The notes beneath the pieces were generated by a model. That model was not told where the DNA came from. It worked only from the letters and a program-made list of their open reading frames with translations, and ran no database searches. DNA of 64,000 nt from Gastranaerophilus sp944325835. GTDB lineage: Bacteria > Cyanobacteriota > Vampirovibrionia > Gastranaerophilales > Gastranaerophilaceae. Shown piece by piece: positions 8,144 to 16,309 of this stretch. The stretch is from positions 1,550,001-1,614,000 of the forward strand of contig OZ007029.1 of assembly GCA_963931575.1 (NCBI GenBank), in the 5' to 3' direction. The position numbers and the translations under genes are program-made. Position 1 is the first letter of the stretch; each line of letters opens with the position of its first letter.

Positions 8144-8485
8144 ATGACATGCGGAACTTTAGAAATTGACATTTTAAACTCTATCTGGGATTTAACAAGC
8201 AACGAAGAAGATAGGGATATATCTATTCAGGATGTTGTTGATTACCTGTCAGCAAAAGGCATCGCACGCGCTTATACAACTATCAAAACAGTTATGGACA
8301 GACTAACCGTTAAAAGCCTTCTGGTCAGATACAGAGTTGGAAAAAAGTTCTTCTACAAAGCAACTATGCAAAAAGAAGAAATGGCTCTTGAAGCTGTCAA
8401 AAAAGTTACTGACAACTTCTTTAACGGGAATTCCGCAGCGCTAATACGCTTTGTGGAAAGCAAATACGATTTGTTAGTAAAATAG
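8144..8485 (+). CDS. BlaI/MecI/CopY-family transcriptional regulator
   Basis: A 113-residue winged-helix protein matching the penicillinase-repressor family: N-terminal LEIDILNSIWDL, the recognition region AYTTIKTVMDRLTVKSLL (residues about 44-61), the wing VRYRVGKKFFYKA, and a helical dimerisation tail. BlaI proteins normally repress a neighbouring target and are cleaved by a BlaR1/MecR1 protease. No BlaR1 or beta-lactamase is nearby, so its target is unclear; orphan BlaI-like regulators are known. The next gene starts one base after its stop and is probably co-transcribed. Confidence 0.88.
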   Translation: MTCGTLEIDILNSIWDLTSNEEDRDISIQDVVDYLSAKGIARAYTTIKTVMDRLTVKSLLVRYRVGKKFFYKATMQKEEMALEAVKKVTDNFFNGNSAALIRFVESKYDLLVK

Positions 8486-8486
8486 T

Positions 8487-8849
8487 ATGTCTGATATTGA
8501 AGAAAGAAAAAAAGTTGCACAGCTGATAAGATCTGTCCTTACCGGCAAGCTTTGTGTGCGGGAAGCGATTAATCAATTCCCGCATAATTCGGAAGATGAA
8601 AGTATTCAGGCGTCATATCATGCGCTGGTTCATTTTGAGGCGGATGAAGATTTGCGCTGCCGTGATATTCTTTACAAAGAAGAACAGGACAGCTACCTTA
8701 TTATGCTGGCAGAAACTCTTGATAGGGGTGAAGATTTACCGTTTAATATAATTAATTCTTACAAAGAGTTTTATAAATCCGCGAATATTCCAAACGGCAG
8801 CGACTGGAAAGGAAAGCTTAAAAGTTTTTTCAAAATGTTAAATGTGTAA
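8487..8849 (+). CDS. Hypothetical protein downstream of blaI-like gene
   Basis: A 120-residue soluble, acidic, helical protein with no signal peptide, membrane segment or motif that I recognise. It follows the BlaI-like gene with a 1-nt gap and is likely translated from the same mRNA. Residues such as SYHALVHFEADEDLRCRD and SDWKGKLKSFFKML suggest a compact helical fold. Coding is supported by operon position and normal codon use; the function is unknown. Confidence 0.75.
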   Translation: MSDIEERKKVAQLIRSVLTGKLCVREAINQFPHNSEDESIQASYHALVHFEADEDLRCRDILYKEEQDSYLIMLAETLDRGEDLPFNIINSYKEFYKSANIPNGSDWKGKLKSFFKMLNV

Positions 8850-8925
8850 CGTTTTTAGGGGTTAAAGCATTGAACTTTGCTTTTTTTTGATATAATCGAA
8901 TAGTAATAGGATTTAAGATGACGCT

Positions 8926-10278
8926 ATGAAAGAACGGATTTTATTATTCTTAATTATCTTAGGGCTTGGAGTATTTATCTACATCTATCAGAGTTATTTC
9001 AACACCGTCTGGGGCTTAGGTCTTATATGTTTCGGGATGTTTCTTTACGGGTTAACCACAACGCTTGCGTATAAGGTAAAAAAACGTGTTTTAAAATATC
9101 ATCCCGAGCCGGTTAATGAGAATTATAAACCCTTTGTTACTATAATGATTCCGGCACATAATGAAGAAAGCGTTATCGCGCATACTGTTTCAAATATTCA
9201 GAAACTTGATTACCCGAGATTTGAAGTTATCGTAATTGATGACAGGAGTTCAGACAATACAGCATCTGTTATAAAAGATTTAGAGAAAAAATATAACAAT
9301 TTAAAAGCCCTTATACGTCCGAAAAACGCATTTCCGGGCAAATCCGCTGTTTTAAACGATGCATTTAAATTTGCAAAAGGTGAAGCAATTCTTGTTTTTG
9401 ACGCCGATGCAACAGTAGAGCCGGACTTTTTGAAAAAGCTTATTCCTATGCTGGAGCCGGAAGATGTAGGTGCGGTTCAGGCAAGAAAAGTTATCAGAAA
9501 TAAAAATTACAACCTCTTAACCCGCTGCCAGAATAATGAATATACAATGGATGCTTATCTTCAGCTTAGCCGCGACTCGGTAAAAGGTGCGGTTGAACTG
9601 AGAGGCAATGGCGAACTGATTAAACGTGAAGCAATTGAAGATATCGGCGGGTGGAATAATTATACAATTACGGACGACCTTGATATGTCGACGAGATTAC
9701 ATATTAAAGGCTGGGATATACGTTTTTGTATTGATGCAGTGGTTTATGAAGAAGGAATTGCGTACCTCTGGCCGCTTTACCGCCAAAGACGCCGCTGGCT
9801 TGAAGGTACAATCAGAAGATATCTTGAATACTGTCAGGATGTTTTAACCTCTAAAGACATGTCATTAAGAGCAAGCCTTGATATGACGATTTATATTTCT
9901 CAATTCATCATGCCGGGCTGGTTCCTGCTGGAACTGTTTATCAGGACGTTCAAATGTCTTGCAAAGGACGCGTCCCCGCATATTCTATTCTCATCAGTCA
10001 TCATAGGCGCCGTAATCGGTTTTGGATTTTTTGTAACAATAAGATACTCACTGAGAAGATATGACAACCTTTCCAGACGCGAAGCCTTTATTCAGGCGAT
10101 ACAAACAAGTATTTACTTTTTTATAATCTGGTTCCCTCTTGTACTGTTTATAAGCTTTAAAATTTTATTTATGAAAAAAGACATGAACTGGGGCAAGACA
10201 GCCCACGGGCTTGTGCTTGAAGCAGAACAGGAACAACAGGAATTACAACAATCGACACAGCAAACTGTAAATGTATAG
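8926..10278 (+). CDS. Membrane glycosyltransferase family 2 (PgaC/NodC-like)
   Basis: A 450-residue inner-membrane GT2. Two N-terminal transmembrane helices (about residues 5-50) precede a cytoplasmic GT-A domain with VIVIDDRSSDNT, the DxD-type FDADA (about 152), the acceptor-site ITDDLDMSTRLH and QRRRWLEG (Q/RxxRW), which is the processive-synthase signature. Further helices follow at about 325-415. By family it would polymerise or transfer a UDP-sugar, as in poly-N-acetylglucosamine or hyaluronan-like synthases; the substrate cannot be read from sequence. TATAAT at 8891-8896 is its likely -10 box. It ends 9 bp before apt. Confidence 0.88.
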   Translation: MKERILLFLIILGLGVFIYIYQSYFNTVWGLGLICFGMFLYGLTTTLAYKVKKRVLKYHPEPVNENYKPFVTIMIPAHNEESVIAHTVSNIQKLDYPRFEVIVIDDRSSDNTASVIKDLEKKYNNLKALIRPKNAFPGKSAVLNDAFKFAKGEAILVFDADATVEPDFLKKLIPMLEPEDVGAVQARKVIRNKNYNLLTRCQNNEYTMDAYLQLSRDSVKGAVELRGNGELIKREAIEDIGGWNNYTITDDLDMSTRLHIKGWDIRFCIDAVVYEEGIAYLWPLYRQRRRWLEGTIRRYLEYCQDVLTSKDMSLRASLDMTIYISQFIMPGWFLLELFIRTFKCLAKDASPHILFSSVIIGAVIGFGFFVTIRYSLRRYDNLSRREAFIQAIQTSIYFFIIWFPLVLFISFKILFMKKDMNWGKTAHGLVLEAEQEQQELQQSTQQTVNV

Positions 10279-10287
10279 GAGAACACT

Positions 10288-10818
10288 ATGACTGAAAGCA
10301 TAATAGCAAAAGTAAAAGATAAAATTCGTGCAGTAGAAAATTTTCCGAAAGAAGGGATTATTTTCAGAGATATCACAACAGCACTTAAAGACGCCGAAAC
10401 ATTAAAGATTATGATTGACTATATGTGCGAACAATTTGAAGGCACAAAGATAGACTATGTAGCGGGTATTGAAAGCCGCGGTTTTATTTTTGGTATGCCT
10501 ATTGCATATAAATTGAATGCCGGCTTTGTGCCAATCAGAAAACCTAATAAATTACCTGCAGAAACTTTAAGCCAGAGCTATGATCTTGAATATGGAACCG
10601 ATACAATTGAAATCCACAAAGATGCAATTCCGGCAGGGGCAAATGTCTTAATAGTAGATGATCTTCTTGCGACCGGCGGCACAGCAGAAGCGGCCTGCAA
10701 ACTCGTTAGAAAAACAGGCGGTAACCTCGTAGGTATTGCGTTCTTAATCGAACTTGAAGATTTAAAAGGCAGAGAAAAATTAGACGCAAACAAAATAGTT
10801 TCAATGTTGAAATACTAA
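10288..10818 (+). CDS. apt: Adenine phosphoribosyltransferase
   Basis: A 176-residue enzyme of purine salvage converting adenine and PRPP to AMP plus pyrophosphate. Hallmarks are FPKEGIIFRDIT near the N-terminus, GIESRGFIFG, the flexible-loop region RKPNKLPAET, and the PRPP-binding loop VLIVDDLLATGGTAEA (about residues 121-136). The length is normal for Apt. An AGGAGAACACT ribosome site precedes the ATG. It lies 9 bp after the glycosyltransferase gene and ends before a strong hairpin. Confidence 0.97.
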   Translation: MTESIIAKVKDKIRAVENFPKEGIIFRDITTALKDAETLKIMIDYMCEQFEGTKIDYVAGIESRGFIFGMPIAYKLNAGFVPIRKPNKLPAETLSQSYDLEYGTDTIEIHKDAIPAGANVLIVDDLLATGGTAEAACKLVRKTGGNLVGIAFLIELEDLKGREKLDANKIVSMLKY

Positions 10819-10835
10819 TTTAATAGAAACAATAT

Positions 10836-10876
10836 ATTACTAAACAGGCAGGATTAAACCCTGCCTGTTTAGTAAT
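10836..10876 (+). terminator. Perfect 17-bp inverted repeat after apt
   Basis: 10836-10852 is the exact reverse complement of 10860-10876 with a 7-nt loop (ATTAAAC); the core is AACAGGCAGG/CCTGCCTGTT. No T-run follows, so it may be a weak intrinsic terminator, an mRNA 3'-end stabiliser, or both. The remaining sequence up to 11003 shows only the promoter of the next gene. Confidence 0.65.
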
Positions 10877-11002
10877 AATGAAACTTAAGCACAACAAAAT
10901 GTGTATTGTGTTGTTAATGTCGGTATAACACGGGTTTAACTTTAGACTTATACAACATAATTTTACAAAAGTATACATTTACATCATATTTATAATTCTG
11001 CA

Positions 11003-12202
11003 ATGCAGCTTACCACAAGTCTTTTGCGTTCGTACAACACAATACACTATAACGCTGAATATGCACAATACTTACAAGACCTACGGGATTATCAAAATTC
11101 CCAAAATCAGGTTGACCTTTATGCAGAATTTACAAAAATTGTTGGAACAAGCAGTGCCCCGCTTAGTTGCTATGACAAAGCCCTAAACGGAGATAGCGGC
11201 TGTTACCTGCATGTTCTTGCCCACTTAGTAGACTATACAGGTGGGAGCAGTTCATCTACCGCGACATACACAACCTCTTCAGGGGATACTTTTTCTTTTG
11301 GCGGCAGCTTTATTTCCGGTTCTTTTATAGAAAGCAATGGCTTATCAGCTTCCTTTGTCCCTTTGTCAAAAGAACTCAGTACCTCAGGCAAAAAATGTGA
11401 CGGTGAGGATGATTTAGATGCCGGAGGAAAAGTTAACAAACTTGCGGAAGCAATAGCGAGCGGCGATCAGGCTCAAATTGAAAAATGGACTTTGCAGAGT
11501 GATTATATTGCCAACGGGGACGGAACTTACTCCCTAAAAACCCTTAAACAAAAAGCTATTGATTTAGCATATATGCTTCAGAAGGGTCTGCTTAGCACAA
11601 TTCCGGATCCGACTACAGGTAAATCCGAAATGTGGTATTCTTTAGTCAACTTTACCGACGGTGATATGAAAAAACTCACATCAACCCCGCCTATTGAACC
11701 CGTAAAGCCTACAATAGAAGAACCCGTAATGGATCTCGCGGCTCCGCAGCCGCCGGAAATGCCGGAATATACCGACAAAATTTACGACAAACCCCTCGCT
11801 CAATGGTACACTAACCTCTGGTATATCATGGACGGAAACTCAACTTCTGATGAAATTTATTCCGTATACGATGAACAGGCTGAATTTGACTACTTCACCG
11901 TGCCGAATGTTCCTAAAACTTCAACTCCGGACAACAACAATTATATTATCATGCCGGAGGAACAAGCCGGCAATGCGGATTGGCTTCAATTCGCTATCAA
12001 CAACGGGCTTGTTAGGCTTTCGCAGGCTACCCTGAAAAACGATACCAACAGCACAAATATCCGCTGGGAAGGAACTGAATATTCCAGCACAAGCGACATC
12101 TACGAATCTCAAGACGAAACCAAAATCGCTAAAGCTGAAGCCGAATATCAGAAAACCCTTACCGAAATTCAAGCTGAGGATAAACAATTAGAAAAACACT
12201 GA
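11003..12202 (+). CDS. Hypothetical protein, lineage-type
   Basis: A 399-residue protein without signal peptide. The N-terminus is Tyr/Gln-rich and helical; a Ser/Thr-rich stretch (about residues 78-110) and a Pro/Glu-rich linker (about 225-262, with PPIEPVKPTIEEP) divide it into segments; the C-terminus (about 370-399) is a short coiled coil. I recognise no domain. The start is supported by TATAAT at 10991-10996 exactly six bases upstream and no Shine-Dalgarno, the leaderless arrangement seen elsewhere in the window. Codon use and length support a real gene. Confidence 0.7.
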   Translation: MQLTTSLLRSYNTIHYNAEYAQYLQDLRDYQNSQNQVDLYAEFTKIVGTSSAPLSCYDKALNGDSGCYLHVLAHLVDYTGGSSSSTATYTTSSGDTFSFGGSFISGSFIESNGLSASFVPLSKELSTSGKKCDGEDDLDAGGKVNKLAEAIASGDQAQIEKWTLQSDYIANGDGTYSLKTLKQKAIDLAYMLQKGLLSTIPDPTTGKSEMWYSLVNFTDGDMKKLTSTPPIEPVKPTIEEPVMDLAAPQPPEMPEYTDKIYDKPLAQWYTNLWYIMDGNSTSDEIYSVYDEQAEFDYFTVPNVPKTSTPDNNNYIIMPEEQAGNADWLQFAINNGLVRLSQATLKNDTNSTNIRWEGTEYSSTSDIYESQDETKIAKAEAEYQKTLTEIQAEDKQLEKH

Positions 12203-12231
12203 AAGATCGTTCTCCGCGTTCTCGTAATGAC

Positions 12232-12960
12232 CTAATAACTTAGCGGATCCGGCTCAGTTGGTTTTATATTAAGCATTTCTTCCAGCTCTTCTCTGGATTT
12301 TATACGCGGCTGGTTTTTGCGAGCAAGAGTATATTCCTCTTTTGCCAGGTCACTAAACCCCTGCTTTTCATATACAATAGCCATATCATAGTGTGCTCTT
12401 GCATAACCTCTTCTTATTGCAATAGCTTCTTCGCAAGCTTTTCTTGCCTGAGGAAGCTTATTCAAGCGGGTTAATACCGCACAGCGTTCACAGTAGCCAA
12501 AGGCATCTTTAGGTTTTGCTTTTATATATGCGTTTATAAACGGATAAAGTGAAACATATTCCTCTTTAGCCATTTTAATCCTTGAGAATTTCGTTAAAGC
12601 TTTTCTGTTGGAAGGTTCATTTTTTAAAACAATAGCATAGGCTTTAAGGGCATTATCATACTCTTCGTTTTCATAAAAAGTATTGCCCAGATAATAAAAA
12701 GCCAAAATTTTAACCCGTTTATTATCAGCTGTGCTGGCATTTCTCAAAACCGTCATAAAAATATTTTTGGCATCATCATAATCTTTAGCCATTAATTTAA
12801 TCTGACCGCATTTGATATAGAGCATGTAATTATTATTTCTTTGCGCCATTGTGTACATTGACGGGAAAAACCAGTTTTTCAGAATATAAACCCTTACGCG
12901 TTCAACAACGCATAATGATAAAATTATCAAAACAACCAAGTAAACAATCTTTTTAAACAT
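12232..12960 (-). CDS. TPR-repeat protein with N-terminal membrane anchor
   Basis: A 242-residue protein with one N-terminal transmembrane helix (YLVVLIILSLCVVERVRVYI) and then about four tetratricopeptide repeats, for example ILAFYYLGNTFYENEEYDNALKA split over residues 85-107, and ARAHYDMAIVYEKQGFSDLA. TPR domains are protein-binding scaffolds; here it would face the periplasm or cytoplasm at the inner membrane. TATAAT followed by AATTGT precedes the ATG (minus strand), and TTGATT lies 17 nt further, so the mRNA is probably leaderless. Its partner is unknown. Confidence 0.82.
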   Translation of the reverse strand: MFKKIVYLVVLIILSLCVVERVRVYILKNWFFPSMYTMAQRNNNYMLYIKCGQIKLMAKDYDDAKNIFMTVLRNASTADNKRVKILAFYYLGNTFYENEEYDNALKAYAIVLKNEPSNRKALTKFSRIKMAKEEYVSLYPFINAYIKAKPKDAFGYCERCAVLTRLNKLPQARKACEEAIAIRRGYARAHYDMAIVYEKQGFSDLAKEEYTLARKNQPRIKSREELEEMLNIKPTEPDPLSY

Positions 12961-12991
12961 ACAATTATTATACAGGTATATCAGAAAAAAA

Positions 12992-14167
12992 TCAAATATC
13001 TTTCGTTATAAATCCGGTTTGAATAATATTTTTGCCGAATTTTGCTTCTAATCTGTCAAAACATTTAGAAAGTTTGTCTTTCTTTTCGTCCTTTTCCGTG
13101 TCCGCAAAGAGGAAAGTCTGGCTTGCGTCATTGTAAACAAGTTTATCAAAAAATACGCCTGTACTTCTGTATGTAATTTTCGGATTATATATTTTTTCAA
13201 AAAGGGCAAATATACGCTTAGAAATTTCCAGTTCAAAATCAACGGATTTGTTGAGTGTTTCTTTTTCAGTAAAAACTTTAAAATCTTTTGTTCTTAAAAG
13301 CAGACCGACTTCAAGTGTTTTAGCGTTAATTTTGCGCAAATTTACACACGCGCGGTGAATATGATAATTTATTGAATTCTTCAAATATTCTTTGTCAGAG
13401 GTAAATTTTGCAAGAGCAGAAGTGCGCTGAATGGATTTCGGGAGTTTAACCTCGTTTGTCACCGGCGAAACCATTTCCCCGAGAAGTTCATGTTTCATTT
13501 CAAGCCCGTGGACACCAACAAGGTTATCAAGGAATTTATCACTTTTTTGTACAAGCTCATAGGCGTTCAAAATCCCATTCTTGCGCATAGTAACCGAAAG
13601 CCGCCTGCCTATTCCCCAGATATCCTCAACCGGCGTGTGTTTAAGTTCGTCCATAAGGTTTCCGGCACCTATATAATAAACGCCGTCAAGCGAATTTTTA
13701 GCCTTGTCCGAGGCAAGTTTTGCAAGAGTTTTGGAAGAACTCAGGCCAATAGATACAGGAATATCAATCTTTTCAAGAATTTCTGCGCGAATATGCCTTG
13801 CAATATCTAAAGAATTTTTCTTATAAAGCCGCTCCAGCCCTGTCAAATCAACAAAAGCCTCATCCACCGAATAAACTTCAACAGTAGGCGTAAGTTCACG
13901 CAGCAAATTCATAACTTTTGCAGAAGTCTGCCTGTACAGGTCATGATTTCCCGAAAGATAAATAGCTCCGGGGAAATCCGACTTCGCCATAAAATACGGA
14001 AGCCCCATTCTGATACCCATTTTTTTAGCCTCACGCGAGCGCGCAATAACGCAGCCGTCACGATTAGAAAGCACGCAGACAGGCTTATTTTTCAATTCAG
14101 GATTAACCGCCTGCTCGCACGACACAAAAAACGAATCACAATCTACCAGCGCAATAATCTTGTCCAT
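12992..14167 (-). CDS. Y-family translesion DNA polymerase (UmuC-like)
   Basis: A 391-residue Y-family polymerase. The palm begins with IIALVDCDSFFVSCEQ (metal-binding Asp) and contains VCVLSNRDGCVIARSREAKKMGI, closer to UmuC than to DinB, and VYSVDEAFVDLTG with the catalytic Asp-Glu. The helix-hairpin-helix region (VEDIWGIGRR) and little-finger domain follow. It copies damaged DNA. No UmuD-like gene is next to it, so it may act alone or with a distant partner. The C-terminal DUF4113 of many UmuC proteins is absent. The ATG lies six bases after TATAAT (minus strand), which implies a leaderless transcript; no LexA box was recognised. Confidence 0.9.
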   Translation of the reverse strand: MDKIIALVDCDSFFVSCEQAVNPELKNKPVCVLSNRDGCVIARSREAKKMGIRMGLPYFMAKSDFPGAIYLSGNHDLYRQTSAKVMNLLRELTPTVEVYSVDEAFVDLTGLERLYKKNSLDIARHIRAEILEKIDIPVSIGLSSSKTLAKLASDKAKNSLDGVYYIGAGNLMDELKHTPVEDIWGIGRRLSVTMRKNGILNAYELVQKSDKFLDNLVGVHGLEMKHELLGEMVSPVTNEVKLPKSIQRTSALAKFTSDKEYLKNSINYHIHRACVNLRKINAKTLEVGLLLRTKDFKVFTEKETLNKSVDFELEISKRIFALFEKIYNPKITYRSTGVFFDKLVYNDASQTFLFADTEKDEKKDKLSKCFDRLEAKFGKNIIQTGFITKDI

Positions 14168-14298
14168 AATGATATTATAGCAAAAATAGATCCATAGATT
14201 GACTATTCGCGAAAAAATATTAAATAAATCATACCGGGGATTGAGTCCCTCAACCCCGATTTCGTGTATAGTAACAGTAGTAGCAAGAGTGAGAGATT

Positions 14299-15759
14299 AT
14301 GGGATTAAACCTGAATAGTGTAAACCAGCGTCCATATATCGTCAAAGACGGGAAAAAGTCTGTTCAATCCAAACAGGAGGAAGAAAAATCCGCCCGTCAG
14401 ACAGAGGATGAACAACAGAATTCCAGAAGTAAAGGTCTGGCACTCGTAGAGGACAAACCCAAAACGTTTGTTCCGAATTATGCTGCACAGGTTCAGCAGC
14501 AAAGCTGGCAGGCTACAAGAAACCAGATTCAGGCACAGAGTAAACTACAACACCACACGCCGGTCAACTCCGCCCCTGCCGCAGATACTTTTGAATATCA
14601 GGGGACTTCCGCCAATATCAACATTGCCCAAATTTTAAAAGATTTCCGCAACACCGCGCTTGCTATCGGAACCCCTGCCGAGCTTCAGGAAGAAGTTGAC
14701 GGCTACTTAAACCTTATCCAATCACAGGTTTCAAAAGAAAACCCGAATACAAAATTAATTAAATCTAACCTTAAAAATGCCTCAACCCTGCTTGACGGCT
14801 ACATTTCAGAAACCCTGAACAAAGATTCAAAAGTCGTAGAAAACTGGGTTGATGCAATTTTCCTGCAACAAATAGATTTCAAATATAACGAAAACGATAT
14901 AAACCCGCAGTTTTTGGTAAAATTCCCTGAAAAAACGTTAAACAAAACCGCGGAAAAACCAGAAACCGCGCCGGAACCTACCCCGCAGCCAAGCGTGCCT
15001 GCAATAGATGAAGAGTTGAAAAATATGTTCAAATACTCCAAACAGCTTGCACGCGAAAACAACCCTAAAGCGGCACTTTTAAGCTTTCAAAAAGCACTTA
15101 CCCGCGCGGATGAACTCGGCGAAGACTCCGTAAAATCAAAAATTTACCTTGAAGTCGGCGACATTTATAACGACTACAATTACCTGCCGCAAGCACTCAC
15201 AAGCTACCACAAATCACTCGAAAGTGCTACTGAAAACACTGTTAAAATCAAAGCGCACTACTCAATGGCGCAAATTTACGACAATGTAAACCAGATTTCG
15301 CCGGCACTTGATCACTACTACACAACAGTCGCCTACGCCGGCGAAGAGGACAACTTAATTGCCCAATCAGTTTCTCTCACAAAAATGGGCAACATTTACT
15401 CCGACATGTACGAACAGGACTCGCTTGAATACTATTCAACCGCAAAAGAACTGGCTGAACAGACCGACAATTCAAAAGTAAAAGGGTTTATCGCCTCCAG
15501 CACCGCCGACAGCCTTTCAAAATTCGGCGAACCGCAGGAAGCGCTCAAGGAATACTCCCAAGCAGTCCAACACTATTCACACGCAGACTCACCGCAAAAA
15601 GTTGCACAAAACTACAACGCAGCGGCAGACCTGATGATTCAATACCACAACATCAATAAAGCTAAAAGCCTTCTTGCCAAAGGTCTTGCCTATGCAAACC
15701 GCACAAATGACCTCGACTTAATAGCAGAAATGAGCGGCAAGCTGGAAATTCTCTCCTAA
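14299..15759 (+). CDS. TPR-repeat protein, lineage-type
   Basis: A 486-residue protein. Residues 1-100 are Gln/Lys-rich and probably disordered; about 100-185 is a helical domain; a Pro-rich linker follows (ETAPEPTPQPSVP); and about 240-480 holds five or six TPR-like units (for example SKIYLEVGDIYNDYNYLPQA and KAHYSMAQIYDNVNQISPA). It has no signal peptide, so it is likely a cytoplasmic scaffold. The closest recognisable theme is the generic TPR adaptor; no enzyme domain is visible. It has a GAGTGAGAG-type ribosome region. The specific function is unknown. Confidence 0.8.
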   Translation: MGLNLNSVNQRPYIVKDGKKSVQSKQEEEKSARQTEDEQQNSRSKGLALVEDKPKTFVPNYAAQVQQQSWQATRNQIQAQSKLQHHTPVNSAPAADTFEYQGTSANINIAQILKDFRNTALAIGTPAELQEEVDGYLNLIQSQVSKENPNTKLIKSNLKNASTLLDGYISETLNKDSKVVENWVDAIFLQQIDFKYNENDINPQFLVKFPEKTLNKTAEKPETAPEPTPQPSVPAIDEELKNMFKYSKQLARENNPKAALLSFQKALTRADELGEDSVKSKIYLEVGDIYNDYNYLPQALTSYHKSLESATENTVKIKAHYSMAQIYDNVNQISPALDHYYTTVAYAGEEDNLIAQSVSLTKMGNIYSDMYEQDSLEYYSTAKELAEQTDNSKVKGFIASSTADSLSKFGEPQEALKEYSQAVQHYSHADSPQKVAQNYNAAADLMIQYHNINKAKSLLAKGLAYANRTNDLDLIAEMSGKLEILS

Positions 15760-15888
15760 ACATACCGCGCTTGTGCACCCCCGCGCCTGCAATTTATCCA
15801 TGCAATCCTTAATTTTTCATTAAGATTATTAATATTTACTCTTTTTCGTTATATTATATGAGATGTAAAATAAGAAAAGGAGATTGAT

Positions 15889-16173
15889 ATGCTTAAACCG
15901 TTAGGAGACAGAATTGTAATTAAAGTTATCGAAGATACAGAACAAACTTCCGGCGGAATTTTTATTCCGGAAAGTGCAAAAGAAAAACCGCAAAAAGGTG
16001 AAGTTGTTGCTGTCGGGCTTGGGAAAATGAACGACAAAGGCGAAAGAGAACCTATGGATGTTAAAGTTGGGGACGTTATTCTTTACGCTAAATACGCCGG
16101 TACTGACGTAAAAGTTCAAGATACAAATTACAAAATTTTATCAATCAAAGACGCATTGGCTATTGTAGAATAA
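15889..16173 (+). CDS. groES: Co-chaperonin GroES
   Basis: A 94-residue Hsp10 that caps GroEL. Diagnostic parts are MLKPLGDRIVIKV, the mobile loop EQTSGGIFIPESAKEKPQKGE split near residues 21-41, and DVILYAKYAGTDVK. Length is normal. AAGGAGATTGAT precedes the ATG. It is followed by groEL after a 136-bp gap largely filled by a GC-rich palindromic repeat, unusual for this tight operon. I looked for a CIRCE element upstream and did not find one. Confidence 0.98.
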   Translation: MLKPLGDRIVIKVIEDTEQTSGGIFIPESAKEKPQKGEVVAVGLGKMNDKGEREPMDVKVGDVILYAKYAGTDVKVQDTNYKILSIKDALAIVE

Positions 16174-16174
16174 G

Positions 16175-16285
16175 CCGAGCGGAGCCACGAAGATTGCCTA
16201 GCAATCTGAGAGACGAGCGTGCGACGGGTAAGACCGCGTTCTTGGCCGCAAACGCGAGCGGTGGCGTTCAACGCGAGGCGTAAGA
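16175..16285. repeat. GC-rich palindromic repeat between groES and groEL
   Basis: A GC-rich block with short hairpins: AGATTG/CAATCT (around 16193-16209) and GACCGCG...CGCGAGC-type pairs. The first hairpin sits between CCACGA and GAGAG, the same setting (CGA-stem-GAGAG) as hairpin modules in the larger repeats at 28916, 41850 and 43276, though this copy lacks their conserved ends. Confidence 0.55.
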
Positions 16286-16309
16286 TTTAATTTAAAAGGA
16301 GAAAATATA

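Noticed and set aside
15780..15888. CIRCE element upstream of groES
   Set aside because: No TTAGCACTC-N9-GAGTGCTAA-like inverted repeat is present; only a weak CTTAATTTTTCATTAAG hairpin.
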